A stretch of 15,005 nucleotides of DNA from JALZAA01 sp035316025 (GTDB lineage Bacteria > Actinomycetota > Acidimicrobiia > IMCC26256 > JACDBD01), in contig DATFXL010000024.1 in NCBI GenBank assembly GCA_035316025.1, forward strand, positions 1 to 15,005. Reading direction: 5' to 3'. The notes under the pieces were generated by a model. The model was not told the origin of the DNA. It saw only the letters and a program-made list of their open reading frames with translations, and did no database searches. The stretch's first letter is position 1, and each line of letters opens with the position of its first letter. This document shows, piece after piece, positions 13,060-15,005 of the stretch. A program made the position numbers and the translations under genes.

Positions 13060-14232
13060 ATGGAGCGTGTTCTGACCTTGTCCCAGGCTGGACCGCGTGT
13101 GCGCCGGCGGAGGGCCCGCACGCTGCTCTCCCTCACCGCGCTCGCGAGTGCGGCCTCGATCGCCGTGCTCGCCTTCACGCCGGCGGCGTCGTCCCAGCAG
13201 GATCCCTTCGCCCCCGCTCGCGAACGGCTTGCGCGTGCCATGACCGACACGGTCAACGCGCAAACCCGGTACGACCAGGCCGTCGCCGATCGCGAGCAGG
13301 CCCAGGCACAGCTCGACGAGCTCGTCCAGAACATCGCCACGGCCCGGGCGCAGGAAGCCGCGCTGCGGCAGGAGATCGCGAACCGGGCCGTCGCGCTCTA
13401 CAAGAACTCGGACGACCCCAGCGGGCTCGGGACGCTCGACCACACCGACCCGATGGATGCCGGGCGCAAGACGAAGTTCACCGAGGTCACCGACCGGTTC
13501 TACAAGGAGCGGGTCGAGCAGCTGCACGAGACGGCGGACACGCAGCAGCAGGCCCAAGATGGCCTGCGAAAGAAGCGCGACGACCTCGACGACCGCATCC
13601 CCCACCTCCAACAGGAGAAGACGGACGCCGACGCCAGAGTCGTCCGATTCCAGCGTGGGGGCGCCATCGCCGACGCAGGCGCGGCGTTGCGAGCGGCGGG
13701 TGATCCGATCATGGGACCGTCGGTGCTCACCGCGGACGAGATGGCGTCCTGGCTGCGCTCGAGCGGATCGTCACCTCGCTTGTCGGACGGCACGACGGTC
13801 GAGCAGATCGCGCAGATGTACATCGACGAGGGCAACGCCGAGCACGTGCGCGGCGACGTCGCGTTCGCTCAGGCTGACATCGAGACCGGCGGCTTCACCG
13901 CCGGCGCAAGCGACAACAACTTCTCCGGCCTCGGCGCCTGCGACAGTTGCGGCGGCCAGAACAACTTCCCGACCGCGCTCGACGGCATCCGCGCCCAGAT
14001 CCAGTTGCTCAAGGCGTACGCCGGCGGCGGCCCCCTCACGAACCCGGCGTCGCCGTACTGGTGGGGCGGAGATCCGATGACGGCCGCCAAGAAGTACGCA
14101 AGCTTCGGCGCCACCGGCTCGGCCACGACCTGGCGGCAGATGGGCGGCGGCAAGTGGGCGTCCGACGGCGGCTACTCGTCGAAGGTCCTCGGCACTTACG
14201 ACAAGATGATCGTCGCCGCCGAGGGGGTGTAG
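13060..14232 (+). CDS. Secreted coiled-coil protein with glucosaminidase-like domain
   Basis: This 390-residue protein starts with RRRRAR and a hydrophobic segment (21-40) ending in A-A-S-S-Q, a Sec signal peptide probably cleaved near 44. Residues about 50-200 are a long coiled coil (DREQAQAQLDELVQN; QQQAQDGLRKKRDDLDDRI), as in the N-terminal regions of RipA/PcsB-type cell-wall hydrolases. Residues 245-390 resemble a glucosaminidase (lysozyme-fold) domain: AQADIETGGFTAGASDNNFSGLG, with E275 as the likely catalytic acid, then ALDGIRAQIQLLKAYA. It would cut peptidoglycan outside the cell, with the coil probably acting as regulator or partner site. C294 and C297 within the domain are unusual. 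The ATG at 13060 has no clear Shine-Dalgarno; the signal peptide fixes the region. Confidence 0.78.
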   Translation: MERVLTLSQAGPRVRRRRARTLLSLTALASAASIAVLAFTPAASSQQDPFAPARERLARAMTDTVNAQTRYDQAVADREQAQAQLDELVQNIATARAQEAALRQEIANRAVALYKNSDDPSGLGTLDHTDPMDAGRKTKFTEVTDRFYKERVEQLHETADTQQQAQDGLRKKRDDLDDRIPHLQQEKTDADARVVRFQRGGAIADAGAALRAAGDPIMGPSVLTADEMASWLRSSGSSPRLSDGTTVEQIAQMYIDEGNAEHVRGDVAFAQADIETGGFTAGASDNNFSGLGACDSCGGQNNFPTALDGIRAQIQLLKAYAGGGPLTNPASPYWWGGDPMTAAKKYASFGATGSATTWRQMGGGKWASDGGYSSKVLGTYDKMIVAAEGV

Positions 14233-14312
14233 AGCCGCGAACGCGGTGCTCGAGCGGTACGCGCAGTTTGGTGGGAGATACGGCCTTACGCTGGACACGC
14301 GGCACGGCCGCG

Positions 14313-14337
14313 GTTACGTCGCTCCGGCGCCGGGTAC
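14313..14337 (+). promoter_or_regulatory. SigB/SigF-type stress promoter candidate for the GlsB-like gene
   Basis: GTTA (14313-14316), a 15-nt spacer and GGGTAC (14332-14337) fit the GTTN-N14-16-GGGTA(C/T) pattern of actinobacterial SigB/SigF promoters. Transcription would start about 30 nt before the GTG at 14377, leaving room for its Shine-Dalgarno. The gene family is stress-linked, which agrees, but the match could be chance in GC-rich DNA. Confidence 0.4.
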
Positions 14338-14376
14338 CCCGACGGGAAGGAAGGGCGTCCGAGTCGAGGAGGAACT

Positions 14377-14667
14377 GTGGTCGGTGCACTCATTCTCGGC
14401 ATTGTCGCCGGCGGAGTGGCTCGATTGGTGATCCCGAACGACGCCTTCGAGCACATTCGGGGGTGGAGGTCGTGGGTCGTGACCATCCTGCTCGGCCTGG
14501 TCGGCGCGCTCGTCGGATGGCTCATCTTCACCGGGATCTTCGGGATCGGGGACAGCGACGCGTTCGACCTCGGCGGCGTCGTCGGGGCGATCATCGGATC
14601 GATTCTCGTCCTGGTCATCGTGGGCGCGATCGTCCGGCGCACCCGGCCCTTCGAGCGCTGGGAATAG
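14377..14667 (+). CDS. GlsB/YeaQ/YmgE family (transglycosylase-associated) small membrane protein
   Basis: This 96-residue protein has three Gly-rich hydrophobic segments: GALILGIVAGGVARLVIP (3-20), WVVTILLGLVGALVGWLIF (33-51) and GGVVGAIIGSILVLVIVGAIV (66-86), ending RRTRPFERWE. The G-x-x-x-G-x-x-A-R start and the three-helix plan match the GlsB/YeaQ/YmgE family (Pfam transglycosylase-associated protein), often induced by stress; the biochemical role is not established. The GTG at 14377 has GAGGAGG four bases upstream, a strong signal. The 144-base gap before it contains a SigB-like promoter candidate, so it is likely transcribed apart from the glucosaminidase gene. Confidence 0.87.
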   Translation: MVGALILGIVAGGVARLVIPNDAFEHIRGWRSWVVTILLGLVGALVGWLIFTGIFGIGDSDAFDLGGVVGAIIGSILVLVIVGAIVRRTRPFERWE

Positions 14668-14684
14668 CCGCCCCCACCGGCGGC
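14667..14684 (+). terminator. Short GC hairpin after the GlsB-like gene
   Basis: GCCGCC (14667-14672) pairs with GGCGGC (14679-14684) around a 6-base loop, starting on the last base of the stop codon. The stem is only six pairs and has no T-tract, so it is a weak terminator candidate. Confidence 0.25.
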
Positions 14685-14730
14685 GGCCGGAACGTGCGGG
14701 CACCGCGCGCGGTCTGCTCGTATTGGTGAC

Positions 14731-15005
14731 GTGGACTTCGAACTCCCCCACGAGCTCGTCGACTATCTCAGCGAGCTGGACGACTTCATCGAGCGCGAAA
14801 TCAAGCCGCTCCAAGCCCAGGACGACAACGAGCGCTTCTTCGACCACCGGCGGGAGGACGCGCGAACCGATTGGGACCGCGGCGGACTGCCGAACGAAGA
14901 GTGGGAGTTGCTCCTGGCCGAGATGCGCCGCCGGGCCGACGCCGCCGGCCACTACCGATACGCGTTCCCGAAGGAGTACGGCGGCAAGGACGGCACCAAC
15001 CTCGG
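14731..15005 (+). CDS. Acyl-CoA dehydrogenase (partial, N-terminal 91 residues)
   Basis: The frame from GTG 14731 reads MDFELPHELVDYLSELDDFI, then EREIKPLQAQDD, and reaches YRYAFPKEYGGKDGTNL at the window edge. The all-helical start with IEREIKPL and the P-K-E-Y-G-G-x-x-x-x-N-L segment match the N-terminal domain of FAD-dependent acyl-CoA dehydrogenases, which introduce the alpha-beta double bond into acyl-CoA thioesters. The insert with FFDHRREDARTDWDRGGLPNEEW resembles the longer actinobacterial members used on bulky or unusual substrates. There is no Shine-Dalgarno; TCGTAT ends 7 nt before the start, so the mRNA may be leaderless. The catalytic Glu and FAD-binding parts lie beyond the edge. 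It suits the acyl-CoA theme of the CoA-transferase pair, but no operon link is seen. Confidence 0.88.
   Translation, partial: MDFELPHELVDYLSELDDFIEREIKPLQAQDDNERFFDHRREDARTDWDRGGLPNEEWELLLAEMRRRADAAGHYRYAFPKEYGGKDGTNL

Overview
The window is about 15 kb of high-GC DNA with a strong GC3 coding bias, GTG starts and short or missing leaders. A zinc alcohol dehydrogenase of the S-(hydroxymethyl)mycothiol dehydrogenase type, a DUF3039 protein and a DUF5996 protein point to Actinomycetota. An Acidimicrobiia-like lineage is my guess, and no rRNA or other marker here confirms it. I see no phage, IS element, CRISPR array, tRNA or rRNA. It reads as ordinary chromosome.

Layout. (1) 1-1935, minus strand: xseA and xseB (exonuclease VII) with a 4-nt overlap, followed by the start of a DUF5996 gene that runs off the left edge. 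(2) 1969-2184: an apparent 3' remnant of an alpha/beta hydrolase gene. (3) 2252-2491, plus: a small DUF3039 protein, probably leaderless. (4) 4392-2511, minus: a run of three genes: a four-helix membrane protein, a membrane protein with a potassium-channel-like pore whose selectivity filter is replaced, and a VOC-fold protein. (5) 4507-6862, plus: two CaiB/BaiF (family III) CoA-transferases one base apart, behind a perfect 8-bp inverted repeat that looks like a TetR-type operator. (6) 6926-7381, plus: a Lys/Ala-rich histone H1-like protein, facing 9343-7415, minus: a 642-residue protein with a long cytoplasmic coiled coil, one membrane helix and a Pro/Thr/Ala-rich exported tail. (7) 11429-9551, minus: a GNAT-like acetyltransferase gene followed by the mycothiol-dependent dehydrogenase, which carries a one-base deletion near its 3' end. 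(8) 11493-12230, plus: a membrane-anchored protein of unknown function, and 12808-12392, minus: a DUF7144 membrane protein, convergent across a strong hairpin. (9) 13060-14232, plus: a secreted coiled-coil/glucosaminidase protein; 14377-14667: a GlsB/YeaQ-type small membrane protein; 14731 to the right edge: the N-terminus of an acyl-CoA dehydrogenase.

The themes are DNA maintenance (exonuclease VII, H1-like protein), acyl-CoA metabolism (two CoA-transferases, an acyl-CoA dehydrogenase), formaldehyde detoxification, and envelope or stress functions (glucosaminidase, GlsB-like, DUF7144). I found no clear-cut new multi-gene system. The most worthwhile leads are the coiled-coil membrane protein beside the H1-like gene, the channel-like protein with the non-canonical filter, the frameshift in the dehydrogenase, and several candidate operators and stress-type promoters.
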